Part shown: positions 39,139 to 50,528 of the stretch, piece after piece
How the letters are laid out: each line of letters begins with the position of its first letter
How positions within the stretch are numbered: the first letter of the stretch is position 1
NCBI GenBank assembly: GCA_950295325.1
Contig: OX485803.1
Span: 42,235,554-42,299,553 of the forward strand
Source: Polytrichum commune
Taxonomy: Eukaryota > Streptophyta > Polytrichopsida > Polytrichales > Polytrichaceae
Reading direction: 5' to 3'
DNA length: 64,000 nucleotides
The notes under the pieces: generated by a model
What the model was told of the DNA's origin: nothing
Seen by the model: only the letters and a program-made list of their open reading frames with translations
The model's database searches: none
Made by a program: the position numbers and the translations under genes

Positions 39139-39519
39139 ATGGGGACCAAGAAGGGGAAGAAGGCTCCACCGCAACCGCTACCAGAACTTCCTCCTGAACC
39201 CAAACTGAAGTCCACCAGCGAGATTGATGACATCTTTGGTCACAAAAAGAGGAAGAAGGCAGCGGACCCCGAAGCGGAAGCCACCACTAAACAGCCCTCG
39301 CAAGCCGTCAAGCTGGATGCCAACGGCGAGATTGTGAAGCCGAAGAAGTCCAAGAAAGCGAAGGTTGCTGCCGCCAAGGCCACGACCGCTGGGGCGCCTA
39401 CGTCGAGAAAGAAGACTGACGACGGCTTCACAGTTTATTCTGCGGAGGAATTAGGGTTTAACAAGAAGGGCGCGGGAGGGACTGCTCTTTGCCCATTTGA
39501 TTGCGACTGCTGCTTCTAA
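39139..39519 (+). CDS. DUF1764 family small basic protein
   Basis: Uninterrupted 126-residue single-exon gene starting at the ATG 39139 (MGTKKGKKAPP). The first two thirds are Lys/Ala/Pro-rich, with a STSEIDDIFGHKKRKK block of nuclear-localisation character. The C-terminus DGFTVYSAEELGFNKK followed by CPFDCDCCF is the conserved end of the eukaryotic DUF1764 family. The function of the family is not established to my knowledge; the basic stretches suggest a nuclear or nucleolar protein. It is an isolated gene between blocks of transposon debris, yet its frame is intact and its end motif complete, which argues that it is a living gene. Confidence 0.85.
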   Translation: MGTKKGKKAPPQPLPELPPEPKLKSTSEIDDIFGHKKRKKAADPEAEATTKQPSQAVKLDANGEIVKPKKSKKAKVAAAKATTAGAPTSRKKTDDGFTVYSAEELGFNKKGAGGTALCPFDCDCCF

Positions 39520-41662
39520 GATTCCGTGGACGTACGACACACCACGATCCCGCGCTACAGAAAGTTGCACACGGCCGGATGGTCTAAAAGTGAGTCTCGC
39601 TTCAAAATTCTTCTTAAAGCAGGTGGCGATGTGTTTCTAGGGTTTGAATCTTTTTACAAATCTCTGACGTTATCAAGCACATGAAATTTTGTCGCACTTT
39701 TCTCTTTTGCCTATCTCATGTGTATCAATGAGTTCTTTCTCCGAAGCTCTATGAAAAGTAATCGCTGTTTCTTAAATTTCAAATCAGGATACTCGTTACC
39801 CTAGGCACAGGGATGTTGTAACAGTGCATTCTGTTCTTCCTGCCAAATGCTACCGTACTTTGCAATTGCTACTTCAGAGGAGTTTATTCTCCCTCTTGTC
39901 AATTCATTTGACCGAGAGCAATTAAACTCCCCTGCTACTTCTACAGGTAGTCCATTCTAACCAATCTACTTTTGTGCTAATGAGCAGGTGGATTGAGATG
40001 CCACATCAGCGTTGAGCAGATGTGCCATCCCATCATCAAGATGGCTACAGTTCCAACGTTTTTTCCCAACCAAAACATCTTCCCATGTCCTAAATTATTC
40101 ATAAGCATCATTTGCTAGAACTGCTCGCCTTTGTCGCACAATAGGGAATTTCCGCACAAGAAGTTGGATCAGAGATAGGGAAATTGTCTCGTGATTCAAG
40201 ACAGGACTTTGGTATATGGCCAGGAAATGGAAAGTCTAATTCAGTTTGCTGCAGATACTGCTTGGAGGGCCCTCTGTGTGGAGCAGCAAATCTGCAGTAG
40301 ACTCATTTGCAGGTGCTTCTTCCAACAATCTGAGAATCTAACCTAGTCTGAATCTCTTAGTGTCTTGGATATGCATAGGCTGTTGAAGTGAAGTCAAGAG
40401 TGGTTCTTACTGCGTTTCATGAGTGCTCATTTGTAAAGAGGCCATCCATTACAAATACTTGAGAGCATGGACGTCTTGTCCTATTAGTCCAAGCATTGTT
40501 TGTGGCTTGTAACTTGCAAGACCATTAGGCTGTGGCATCCTCCTTTCCGGTCCTAGACCACTCTAAACTCCGGCCCTTGCTCTCTTTGACTCGCTTGGGG
40601 GATTTCACAGGACATTTCAAAGAATTTTCTGTGGACCTGGTGGTCTTTACTGCAGTGTACAATCTCCAGCACATGATGGGTGCAAGCATATGATGGGTGC
40701 AAGGGATGCTTCTAAGTCATGGTGATTTAGTCGTGGATTCGATATCAGTGCAGTAGAGTTATTTGCAAAGTCCACAAAGAGGCACCAATTAAAGAGTTTG
40801 GTACTTCTTTGAAAGACCTTTCTTAGAGCTTCTTGTGTTGGACTCTAATTTTCACACATTGGAGAGGACATTGAAAATATGACAAGATAGGAAGCTGATT
40901 TTTAATGACCTTTTAGCATTTAAATTCAAGCTTTAATAGAATTTGGGGTCTCTTTATTCATAAGCACTGAATTCGCCCTCTAGCCAACTCACTCGGAGTG
41001 TGCCCCGAAGGGTTTACGGGTGGGCCTCTGTCTAGAAAACTGGCCAGTCATGTGGATTTAAATTGGTGTTTCCTTGAACCAGCATCTTGGTTTTGGAGCC
41101 ACGGCTAGGCTCAAGGAAAATATTTTTGGTCCTGCAACCAGCAGGATAAGCTCCAAGTTTTGGATTCTGAAATCTAATGGACCGAAAACAATCAATGCAC
41201 AGTACAAACATACCTACTTTTATGGAACAACCTGGGCAGTGAAACTTGGATCCTCAACTTGGCAGCCTTGGAAGTGCTCTGCTTGAAATTGGTAAGGTAT
41301 ATAAGTAAAAAATCAACTAAATCGGTAAGGTATAGCAATCGCATGCAGTAAATTGTTTAAAGATTTCTAAGCCTGTTTCACCCCTGGTCATATAACATAA
41401 GAAAAATTCAAGTACCACCTCCTTGTGGCAAGAAAGGTCATATAGAATATTGAATTATTGTACATATGTTGTTTTTGGCATGCAAGAGTTTTGTAAAGTG
41501 ATAACTAAATGTTGGTGGTGCATATTAAAAGAGAGGAGGTCACAAAACACATGAGAGTACACTGACTCTCAAAACTGAGTCAATCAGCAAAATATGAAAT
41601 TTTGGGAAGTCATATTTGGAAGAGTAGGCATGGATTTTTTGGCTAAACTATAAATTTGTTAG
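39520..41662. other. DUF1764 3' flank and intergenic DNA
   Basis: The early part may include the 3' UTR and downstream introns. Nothing else is recognised. Confidence 0.35.
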
Positions 41663-42525
41663 ATGTGCAACCAAGCTAGCTATCATCCTTCTAAATATGA
41701 GCTAGAGTATTGTAGCAATGAGATGACCTTGTTGCAGCATGGACGGAGCACATGTGAAGTGTTAAAATTGTTGGGTATCTTTCAATCTACGTGCTCTAGG
41801 ATTTGTAGAGTGTTCCTCATATGGAGCTTTCAAGACAAGGGCATCCAAAAAGCATCACCCTTGCTCAACAACAAGCATGTGTAAGAGCCATCACAGTTGG
41901 TGGACTAGATAATGTTGTAGATGTGAGGAATGCTTTGAGTGAGCACCAACACAATGAGGCGTGCACTACATGAAGCATGTCTGGGTCATTCGAGAAGCAG
42001 AAGAAGCCGTTGCTCACAGTCAAGAATGTGCTTTGTAGGTTGGAATTTGCTCAATGTCATCAAGATTTGACTATCCATAATTAGTGTAGGGTGATTTTTA
42101 ATGATGAGACTAAGATCAATCATTTTCAATTTGATGGCTCTTACACATGCTTGGTGTTCAATGAGGGATGGAGAATCTCAATTACAAGCTCATCATGTGA
42201 ATAAATAGTTAAACATGGAGGTGGTGCATGGGTTACATGTGCAAGATAGAGGGGAGGATGACACAAGGTCTGTATCTTACCATTCTTCAAGATGGGGTCA
42301 TGAAGACAATTGAATGATACCTTTTCAACCCTTCTCGTGTTATATTTCAGCATGATAATATTTTAAACATACTGCAAAATTGGTTAAGTAGTCAGTCAAT
42401 GCAAAATTTTGATGCACTTATTTGGCCTCCTCAATCACCTAACCTAAAACCAATGGATTATGTGTGGGCACTTGTGAAATGGAAATCAAATAAGTATCCA
42501 ACATCAAACAAAGGAATGCTTTGAT
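41663..42525 (+). pseudogene. Tc1/mariner (Tc1-type) transposase remnant
   Basis: A helix-turn-helix-like HGRSTCEVLKLLG-FQSTCSRI lies at about 41735-41810. The Tc1 hallmark KKPLLTVKNVLCRLEFAQCH is at about 42003-42062, then VIFNDETKINHFQFDGS (first catalytic Asp), VKHGGGAWV, VIFQHDN (second Asp) and WPPQSPNLKPMDYVW. The third acidic residue reads Asp where Tc1 usually has Glu. Stops and frame changes break it throughout, for example TAG at 42072-42074. No terminal repeats were found. Tc1-type transposases cut and paste DNA at TA sites; they are common in animals and fungi and seldom noted in plants. Confidence 0.85.
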
Positions 42526-43389
42526 TGTGGGAGTGTGCAAGCTTCTTTCCATCCCATCACTCATGAGCAATGTCAAAAGTTTTATCTAGCACGTTCATTC
42601 ATATCCAAGTTGTTTTAGTTTCTAAAGGAGGGTGGACAGATTTTTTATCTATAAGTAGATTTAGGTTACAAAATTGGGTTAATGTATATAGTTCTCTTCA
42701 AATCATTGTTTCTTCATGTATAGTTTTGCAATACATGAAACTTTGGAAATGATGTATTAGACTATGACTATTAACTTAGATAGGTAAAAGTTGGTACATT
42801 CTTGTTTTTGTTTGCATGACAGTGTGTGTGAAAATTGATGTAGTACTCATTGACTCATTTTTCTATACAATCTAAGTAACAAAGTTTTAAATTTACCCTT
42901 TTAAGTTTATCGGGCCTCGGAAATCAACCCAAAGGCTTTGGATTTATGTAATGGGACTCAATTGGATTGAATTAAACCCCAATTGCCTACCTAGTGGCCA
43001 CCCCAAAATGGCCTTGGAGGCCTCTTTGTCAAAAGCTAAACTTCTATCATGTTTCCTTCCACATCTAAAACTTTATTGCCAAATCCAACCATATGTAACC
43101 TACACAATGTAACCTCACGTTTACAATGTGTAGGTGGCAAGCACCTTGAAAGTTTTTAGCCGTCCAAGTATCTCTAGCTAGGATATTAAAAGTTTATGTG
43201 ATGAGGTGTGAAAATAATGGAATTTTTTTCTCCCTAATTTCTTATTGAGATCCATACTTTTGGTTAAGTGTATTGAGTTTGGTGATACACCATTAGCAAG
43301 GTATCAAAAACTAAAACTACAAGCAACTTACAAATCCCTGAATGCTGCATTTAAAAAAAAAAAATTGGAAGCCCTTGCTATGGAAACCA
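42526..43389. other. Intergenic, nothing recognised
   Basis: No supported gene, RNA or repeat. Confidence 0.35.
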
Positions 43390-43761
43390 CACTACACATG
43401 ATATTTAGTGTCATATGGTATTTTATGTCTGCATGGTAAATGTTTGGATGGCACTGCTTATGAATAAGTGAACAAATATTGTCATGGATGATGGATGTGT
43501 TCATCCACTGGCCAAAACCCTACCTGCTCTTGTCAACAACTTGCGATGAAATATTGTCATGGATGATTGAAATCTGGATGAAAAATCACTTGGTAAGTGA
43601 TAGTAATTGCAACAATGTTAATCTATGATTCCCTCAAAAAATTACAAGGAATGACAAATAGTGTTGGGATAACATTTGGTGTTGGTGACAGTGCACTGCA
43701 GTTTGCAGTAAGCATTGAGCAAAACAATTAGAATTGGTGGCACTAACTATCATATTTAGTG
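43390..43761. mobile_element. MITE with CACTA...TAGTG ends, copy 1
   Basis: About 370 bp, colinear with 61465-61823. Shared blocks include TATGAATAAGT, TATTGTCATGGATGA, TTCATCCA-TGGCCAAAA, CTTGTCAACAACT and CATATTTAGTGTAG at the right end. Ends are CACTACACATGATATTTAGTG and TATCATATTTAGTG. No clear target duplication. Confidence 0.7.
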
Positions 43762-46486
43762 TAGACATTGTTGGATCAAATCCTTATCTCTTGACATAAG
43801 CACTTGTGGACCTCCCCCCCCCAAAAAACTCCTAGAAGCACATGTGTCACGACGAGATTGGATGATGTGCTCATCATAGTAAAGAAAACCTACATGATCA
43901 ATGAAAGAATCGTTCATTTTGACCTCTTATATCTTTCGCATCCCAACCCCGATTACGAAACCCGACATGACAAACCCTTGTGAATCACAAAAAATGTTCA
44001 TGGAACGAGACGATTTTTGAGCTGATCCATTGACCACAAACGACTCGGGAGTTGAAAATGCCCACAATAGGGCCACATACCTTAAGGAGTGGGTGAATTT
44101 GCATGCACGCCACGAACCCGTGGCCTATTCAATGTTGGAGTATTGAGGCCGTTTACATCATGTACATTCATCCGATACGAAGGCGTTCATCCAACCATGT
44201 AACCAACTTGGAAAGATATATTTAGAGTGACAGTCTGGCAATCGTTTCCCAAATAGAAAGAAAAGGTCGTTTCGTTTTGATGACGAGGCAACTACTGAGT
44301 CCTCCCTCTATGCTTCCCGTGGGGGATCATTCGAGCTCAACTGTAATGTAACTACCTCATGTCACCATGTGACACCTCCCTTGAGGAGCTCGCCCTTATT
44401 ATTACCCCATCATAGCAGCCAGTACATCGCAACATGAAATCTAGCTAGTCGCCACTCATATGTTTGAATGAAATACTTAAGAAAAGCGTCCCTTCCCAGT
44501 GAGTCCAAGTCCTGAAACCCTCTGACGAACCCGAGCTCCTCATTACTTCACCGAATTTCTCCAATTGAATACGCCAGTCGTATGTGTCGCCCAGCGATTG
44601 AAAGTTTGCTTTGTCGTCGGACTAATAAGAGATAAATTCGAGGAGGAGTGGTAGAGATAACAGCTGGGTCTTGAAAGTTAATGCGGGCTTGACTACATCA
44701 AAGTGCATATCTTAGAGTCATAAGCTTATATATTGGCCTCTTTGATTGATGAAAGAAGAAACCATAAAGATTGGAACTTTACAATGATGAATCGTTCTAA
44801 GGTAGGAAAACCATGACTCGTGAGAATAAGGTGATTCGCATTGAAGATTTGGTCTGACAATCATGCGATAATTTTCCAAGATAGACGAGAAGGATTCATG
44901 GAGAATGCAAGTCGTTTCATATATTTTTTATACAAAAAAAATGCAAGTTGTTTCATATTGTTCTGCCTTATACAAAAAATGCTACAGTTTTTCAAAGTGG
45001 AAAGTTGTCCAAACCCCTACTCGTTCACTAGATTCTCCCTACACCGAACACGGTAATCCGCATTTCCATACAGAACATCGCATAAATCGGTTACCTCGTG
45101 AGTACATTAACACTTGACTCCCATTGGCTACACTAAGTGTACACGCATTGGAGTTGCCGCCGAGCCATGATGCGTTTTAAAAATGGCACTTCACCATTAT
45201 GACGGCTGTCTAGTGCACGGGTAGAGGGTGGTTAACGGGTCATGGTATTTCTACCTTATCAAACAACAACATCATGTGCAAATCGGGTGATAATTGATCG
45301 TACTTTCATCGATGAGTGCAGAGAGGGGGTCTTATTGCATACGAGCATACGTCTCATCCAGTCAGGTCAGAAGCTTGAACTCTTATAAGTTTTTGACATG
45401 ACATTTGCAGCAAAAGAATCTCTTTTGCCTCCTTTCTCACTGCAAAACTCGTTGGACCATGATAATGGAAAATGTAGGCATGAAAGGAGGCCTTTTGGGG
45501 ACCTCGAATTCCATGCTCACTCTTACATTTTTTTTCTTCTTGATGTAGACCAAAGTGGTCTTAGGATGAGTTCAATGGTCAATCACATGTTTTAGAGGAG
45601 CAGGGGACGACTTCATGGTCCACGATGTGAACAACCACTAAGTTAACTACGTGAGGACCTCACCGAGTGCAATGCCGTTGAGGAAGATATGAATGTCTAA
45701 ACTCTATCTTGTATTGGGTTTGTAGTTGGCCGAGGAAATGAAAATGCAAACGTATATATGACAATGACAACACCACCGGGGGCAGATTCTTCTTACCACA
45801 TATGAACTGATGTGAGTGTAAAAAAAATATTATTTGAGGCACTAGCGTACACATGTACATAATTAGGAATGCTATGCACCGAGTTTTAACACGCTTGATT
45901 TTTGTGGGCGAGGTGGGCAAATTAGGAGGTGGCAACTTGGGCAAATTAAGGTAGAAATTTTGAAGACGGTGAATGACAACTACACATGGAGGTGGACCCT
46001 TCATTACGTATGAGCTAACGTGAGTTTATGAAGGGGTATTATTTGAGTACGTTTGAAAAGGCTATTAATAATGTTGAAGTAAAGGTAGATGTACAAAAGG
46101 GGCCCTACAATTTAAAGAAAAATTGACAATAGATGTGTTAGTTTCATTCATTGTTGTCATATGGTAATAGTCCTTAATCATTACCTTTCCCATTCTTGTT
46201 GGGGTTGGCATTTGGGTTCTAGGTTTGCACAAACTGGAGGCTCTTGAAGTGCTCAAGGGCTTCCTTCAATTTTGCACTCTGGATTGTGGCTAAGTTATAA
46301 TGCTCTTGTCTTTGTTTGCTTGATGCAACCGTTGCATTACATGCTATAGATGACAAAACGTTCAACGACTTTCTCAATGGACGTGAAGTTGGAGTTTATA
46401 TGTTATAAATCCTTATTCAATTCAATAATATTATATTGTATATGTCATGGAGGCAGTTATTACATTTCATTGTTAAACATTCTATT
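43762..46486. other. Intergenic; weak internal duplication only
   Basis: No gene is recognised. Around 45750-46060 two segments resemble each other (ATGACAA-AC, ACATATGA/ACGTATGA, TATTATTTGAG), a diverged direct duplication about 240 bp apart. Confidence 0.35.
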
Positions 46487-46620
46487 ATAAATATACGAGT
46501 CCATTTTCTAGCACGCCATTAGTACGTACACATTTGCGTTCTCTATAAACTTCTCGTTATAGGGGGTTTAATTTCATAGTGACCCACACGTCATTAGGTT
46601 TCCAATGAAGTGTCCACTCC
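46487..46620. repeat. Direct repeat, copy 1 of a pair
   Basis: Matches 48228-48360 by eye: a TATA-like ATAWATA, then AGTCCATTTTCTAG, CCATTAGTAYGTAYACATTTG, a CTAKAAAYTTCT stretch and CACACGTCATT/GCACGTCATT. The pair lies about 1.74 kb apart in the same orientation with a MITE between, and could be LTR remnants of a small retroelement. Confidence 0.6.
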
Positions 46621-47652
46621 TTGGGGCACTAGACTAGGTGTAGATTGATTCTTATGATTACCCAAAATGGCTAATTATAAAAGTGGTAATTTGAAAAGGA
46701 TGTAGTGATAGGTGGGATGCAATGATTGGCCAGATAGGTGCTATTTCACACCACTTAAGATCACTTTTGGGTGCCATTGAGTTAACCATTTGGTGTGCAT
46801 TTTTATGTAGAGTAGGATATTTTGATGCTCATATTAGGGAGACTCTAGTGTCTAAATAGGGGGTCTAACGTACTTGCCTCTTTGGGAAAATGTAACTAAT
46901 TATATGCAAGGAACAAAAATACTCGCATTCCTCATCATTTCCTCTACTACATCTTTGAAAAAGATTGCACAAATTTCAAGCCACTCTTTTTGGTTGAATC
47001 AACTTAGTTTCATTATTTTCTGTATATCTATCTTAGGAGGTTGCATGTGGTTGTGAGGTGCCAACCAACTTGTATTGTGGGTATTTTATAATAAAAAGCC
47101 AATTTGGCAACATTTTATCTTACCCGTGATCACTTGAGAGACATGACACAACCAATATTGGCATTAAACTTGGACTTCATTGGCATATGACTTGTGTAGA
47201 ATCTGTTAAATATTGTCGTCCACTTACACAACATTGAACAATAAAAGAGTTCTCCCCTAAAACACCAAATTGGGAAGCAGAGTATCTTTGATTCCGGAGC
47301 CTAGATGAACACCTTCCTCAATTTTGATTTGAATGTTTTTCAAATTCTTTAATATGGATTTGCAATTGCTAGCTTGCTCAAGCTTCTAATTCTAGAAATC
47401 ATTGATTGGATGATTCCACAAAGCTCGAGGTATTCACATTAGAGTCATCTACCTTACCCCTTCTTACATTACATTAGTTTGTACATGGTACGAAGAGTCC
47501 ACCCCCAAGTGCCTTAGCTTCAATGACACGTGTTTTAGGGTCGGATTATGAGAACGCCATTGAACCATTTTTCATCCATAGGTGCCTTAGCGTTCAATGA
47601 CGTTCTCATTGGAAAGTGGAAGTAAATTGTATATGCAATAAAGACCCACTAA

Positions 47653-48172
47653 TGCCCCCTCCCCACCTAACTTTACCAAATAACCAAAGTCTTACCTAAA
47701 ACCCGGGTAAAGCTCCCTTGGTTATAGGGGAGGCATCCAGCTATCCCAATGCACCTACAAGAACTTGCTCTGGAGATTTTTGAGTAGGTTTTAGTTAAGT
47801 AGCTTTCACACATGTTCATGGTTTTATCTACCAAGCAATGAATGTTGAATAGTTTTTGTCCCATCTCCAAATCCCTTACTACTCATCTATCTCACCATCG
47901 GTTTTTGTTAATGAAGCTCCTCATGCCCTCATAGCTAAGACTAAAAGCAACCAATCACAAGGGCGGGAGGCGACACTTTTAAGAGTCCTATATTCTTGCC
48001 TCATGTCTAGGTACCAATGGGAGGGTCGGTGCTTGGGGCTTAAAACCTCCACTTTTAAGCCATGCCACATCATTTGCCAACTAGGCTTGGCACTAGATAA
48101 TGTCGATGGTGTGGAGACCGTGTTTTTAGAACCAACTTTTAGGCTTTGCTAAAGTCAGGTGGGGAGGGGGCA
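47653..48172. mobile_element. PIF/Harbinger-like MITE, copy 1
   Basis: 520 bp with terminal inverted repeats TGCCCCCTCCCCACCTAACT / ...AGTCAGGTGGGGAGGGGGCA and 3-bp duplication TAA on both sides (47650-47652, 48173-48175). The whole element matches 55446-55972 in inverted orientation. A 65-codon frame on the minus strand (47673-47870) is open in both copies. Confidence 0.88.
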
Positions 48173-48227
48173 TAATTTATTTGTAAGTAGTGAAGGTATT
48201 TAACACAATTAAATGGAAAGACCTAGT

Positions 48228-48360
48228 ATATATACATAAGTCCATTTTCTAGTCAACCATTAGTATGTATACATTTGTTTTTCTCTAGAAATTTCTTGTG
48301 TACAAGGGATTAAATTTCTTAGTCATCCTCGCACGTCATTTAGGGTTCGAATGAAGATCT
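48228..48360. repeat. Direct repeat, copy 2 of the pair with 46487-46620
   Basis: Same blocks as copy 1 in the same order (AAGTCCATTTTCTAG, CCATTAGTATGTATACATTT, TCTAGAAATTTCTTGT, GCACGTCATT). It lies 55 bp after the MITE. Confidence 0.6.
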
Positions 48361-49302
48361 AGCCCTCGGGATAGCAACCAGATGCGTTGATTATGAGTTT
48401 GCAATATACTTAGATCCACACATTGTTATGTCTATTTATGTGCTAAATTACATGGATCTTGTTGCCACTACAAGGTAGAATTTTAAAATCCCAAATCGAT
48501 TGCTATATTAGGCTTGGGACCCCTGAAATACATTTGTAGTCACAACAAATTACACTAAAGTGTCTTATTAATGTGGGCCACAATAGTTTTCTAGAACCCA
48601 CATTAATATTCAATCCCAAATGTCTAGCTTAAAACCAATGCATGCCCCATTACTTGTTTAATAGAAAATCCATGTGGACGACTATTTGATTCTATGTTCC
48701 TTTTGTTCTTGAACTAGTACTCAAGTCGTTGGTCGGAAGTCTCCATGAGGACTTAGGGGAAGACCCAAGGTCTAGGGCCCACATTATTTTCACCATGATT
48801 TGATGATTAGAGTGGCGCACATCAATATTTCCCACATTAAATTTCCACTCACACTAATAGGACACTCTACTATAGTGGCAACAACCCATGATCCTTGCAA
48901 TGTGACCGACTGGAAAATGTGGATTTTGAATAAGGTGATATTAGGTAGGGTCACTTTTGACACAACCAACTAAACATGCTAGCATGTAGCTCCAATACCG
49001 ATTACGGTTTTAATTGAATCTTTAAGATGCTTAGGCAAAAACTTACAACACTCTTGAACGAGATCTTCATTGAGGTAGGCAATGCAAGGATGTGGATGAG
49101 CACAAGCATGTTGTCTTGGTTTTGAAGTTGTGTTGTGTTTCATGTGCATGGCATTGCTAGTGAATGATATTTGATATACTATTGCCATGCATACTATTCT
49201 ATGAGCTCTTCCATGGTTGCCATGTTTTCTCGAGTCAAAATATGTGGACCTTTGCATGTTTTCGTCCCATGTTTACCTCGTTTGGTTCCTTGGGAGTCAA
49301 AC
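48361..49302. other. Intergenic, nothing recognised
   Basis: No supported gene or repeat. Confidence 0.35.
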
Positions 49303-49332
49303 CTTTGTTTGTTTGTTTGTTTGTTTGTTTGT
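49303..49332. repeat. (TTTG)n microsatellite
   Basis: About seven TTTG units upstream of the 75-bp tandem repeat. Confidence 0.9.
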
Positions 49333-49413
49333 TACCTTGGTATACTTACCGTCCTTATATTTCGACACAATCAATGAAGAAGGTTCTTTCACTTCATCAT
49401 GGTCACGTGGTTT

Positions 49414-49638
49414 CGGCCTCCTCGCTATCAAACATAGTCTGTCTTCATGCTGGAATACTATCAAAATTTGATGGAGATCCTCATTATTCGGCCTCCTCGC
49501 TATCAAATATAGTCTGTCTTCATGCTGGAATACTATCAAGATTCGTTGGAGATCCTCATTATTCGGCCTCCTCGCTATCAAATATAGTCTGTCTTCATGC
49601 TGGAATACTATCAAGATTCGTTGGAGCCTCTCATTATG
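49414..49638. repeat. 75-bp tandem repeat, three units, open on both strands
   Basis: Units start CGGCCTCCTCGCTATCAAAY at 49414, 49489 and 49564. Units 2 and 3 are almost identical; unit 1 differs at a few sites. As 75 is a multiple of three, 25-residue repeats appear on both strands: a + frame 49164-49649 (161 codons; unit phrase SLSNIVCLHAGILS) and a - frame 49297-49725 (142 codons; unit phrase RILIVFQHEDRLYLIARRP). The minus frame is charged and more protein-like. I recognise neither and cannot say that either is expressed. Confidence 0.85.
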
Positions 49639-50528
49639 AAACTCGATGACGATGATGCAAGCCACCGTCCGTAACAAAGTGTTTTGACGAATCTCTCTGC
49701 AACATGATTTTGCTATAATGCTCATTTACCTGCCGGTAGCAAAACTGTAAGGTTACATGAAAAGAAGAGAAGCGACCAAGGACCATTGCTAAACAAAAGA
49801 GAGGATTCAAGTTATGCTAAGGGAGATGGGTCTTAAGCGGCTTGTTTTCTTAATCAGACCCTGGTATTTGATTGGTATGTGGTTCGGTGAGGATCAAAGA
49901 GCATACATCATAAAAAAAAACACATGTTTAGAAGAGGTGTGACTATATCTTCAAATATCAGGTACTACTTTACACTCAATAGTGAACACGATTGGGAGGA
50001 GATCTACAATTTCCAATGAAGAAATCAACAAACATACACTTCCAAGAACCATCATTGAATAAGGAGAAGGTCTGGTCTTTGCATATGTGTAGTCGTAACA
50101 TGAGTTTTGTTACGTAAATCTAATCGGTAGAACATGAAAAATGAACCAAATAACAGCCACATACCTTATGCTCCCCCACATGCTTTGCTTTCACGCGACT
50201 TTGTAGTGATTGATGTATGATATTTGCATCTCTTTGTACACACCTAGCTTCCAAAGAGAGGTATTTACAACATGGGCAAACCAGTCAGATTTAGGATACC
50301 TACCCAAGTCCTTAAATGGCCGCAGATTACAAGCAGTAGAGCAATTTTATGACTACGTGGGGTTGGTGCTCTATATCCTCAAGAGACATAATGGCTGTGT
50401 TCACCAAATGACTTGCCCCCTTTTGTCATGGTCACACAGCCAATCTCTATGTAAGTAAGTTGGTAGACTCTGTTGGATCCTGGGCCAGCTTATAAGCATT
50501 TACCCCAGGTGTAGCATGGTGTAACTTA
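49639..50528. other. Intergenic, nothing recognised
   Basis: No supported gene or repeat. About 20 bases at 49873-49892 match the reverse complement of 5183-5202 (accgaaccacataccaat), probably part of an old repeat. Confidence 0.35.

Noticed and set aside
49303-49332. CRISPR-like or regulatory repeat at the TTTG run and 75-bp units
   Set aside because: A simple microsatellite and a contiguous tandem repeat without spacers; eukaryotic context.
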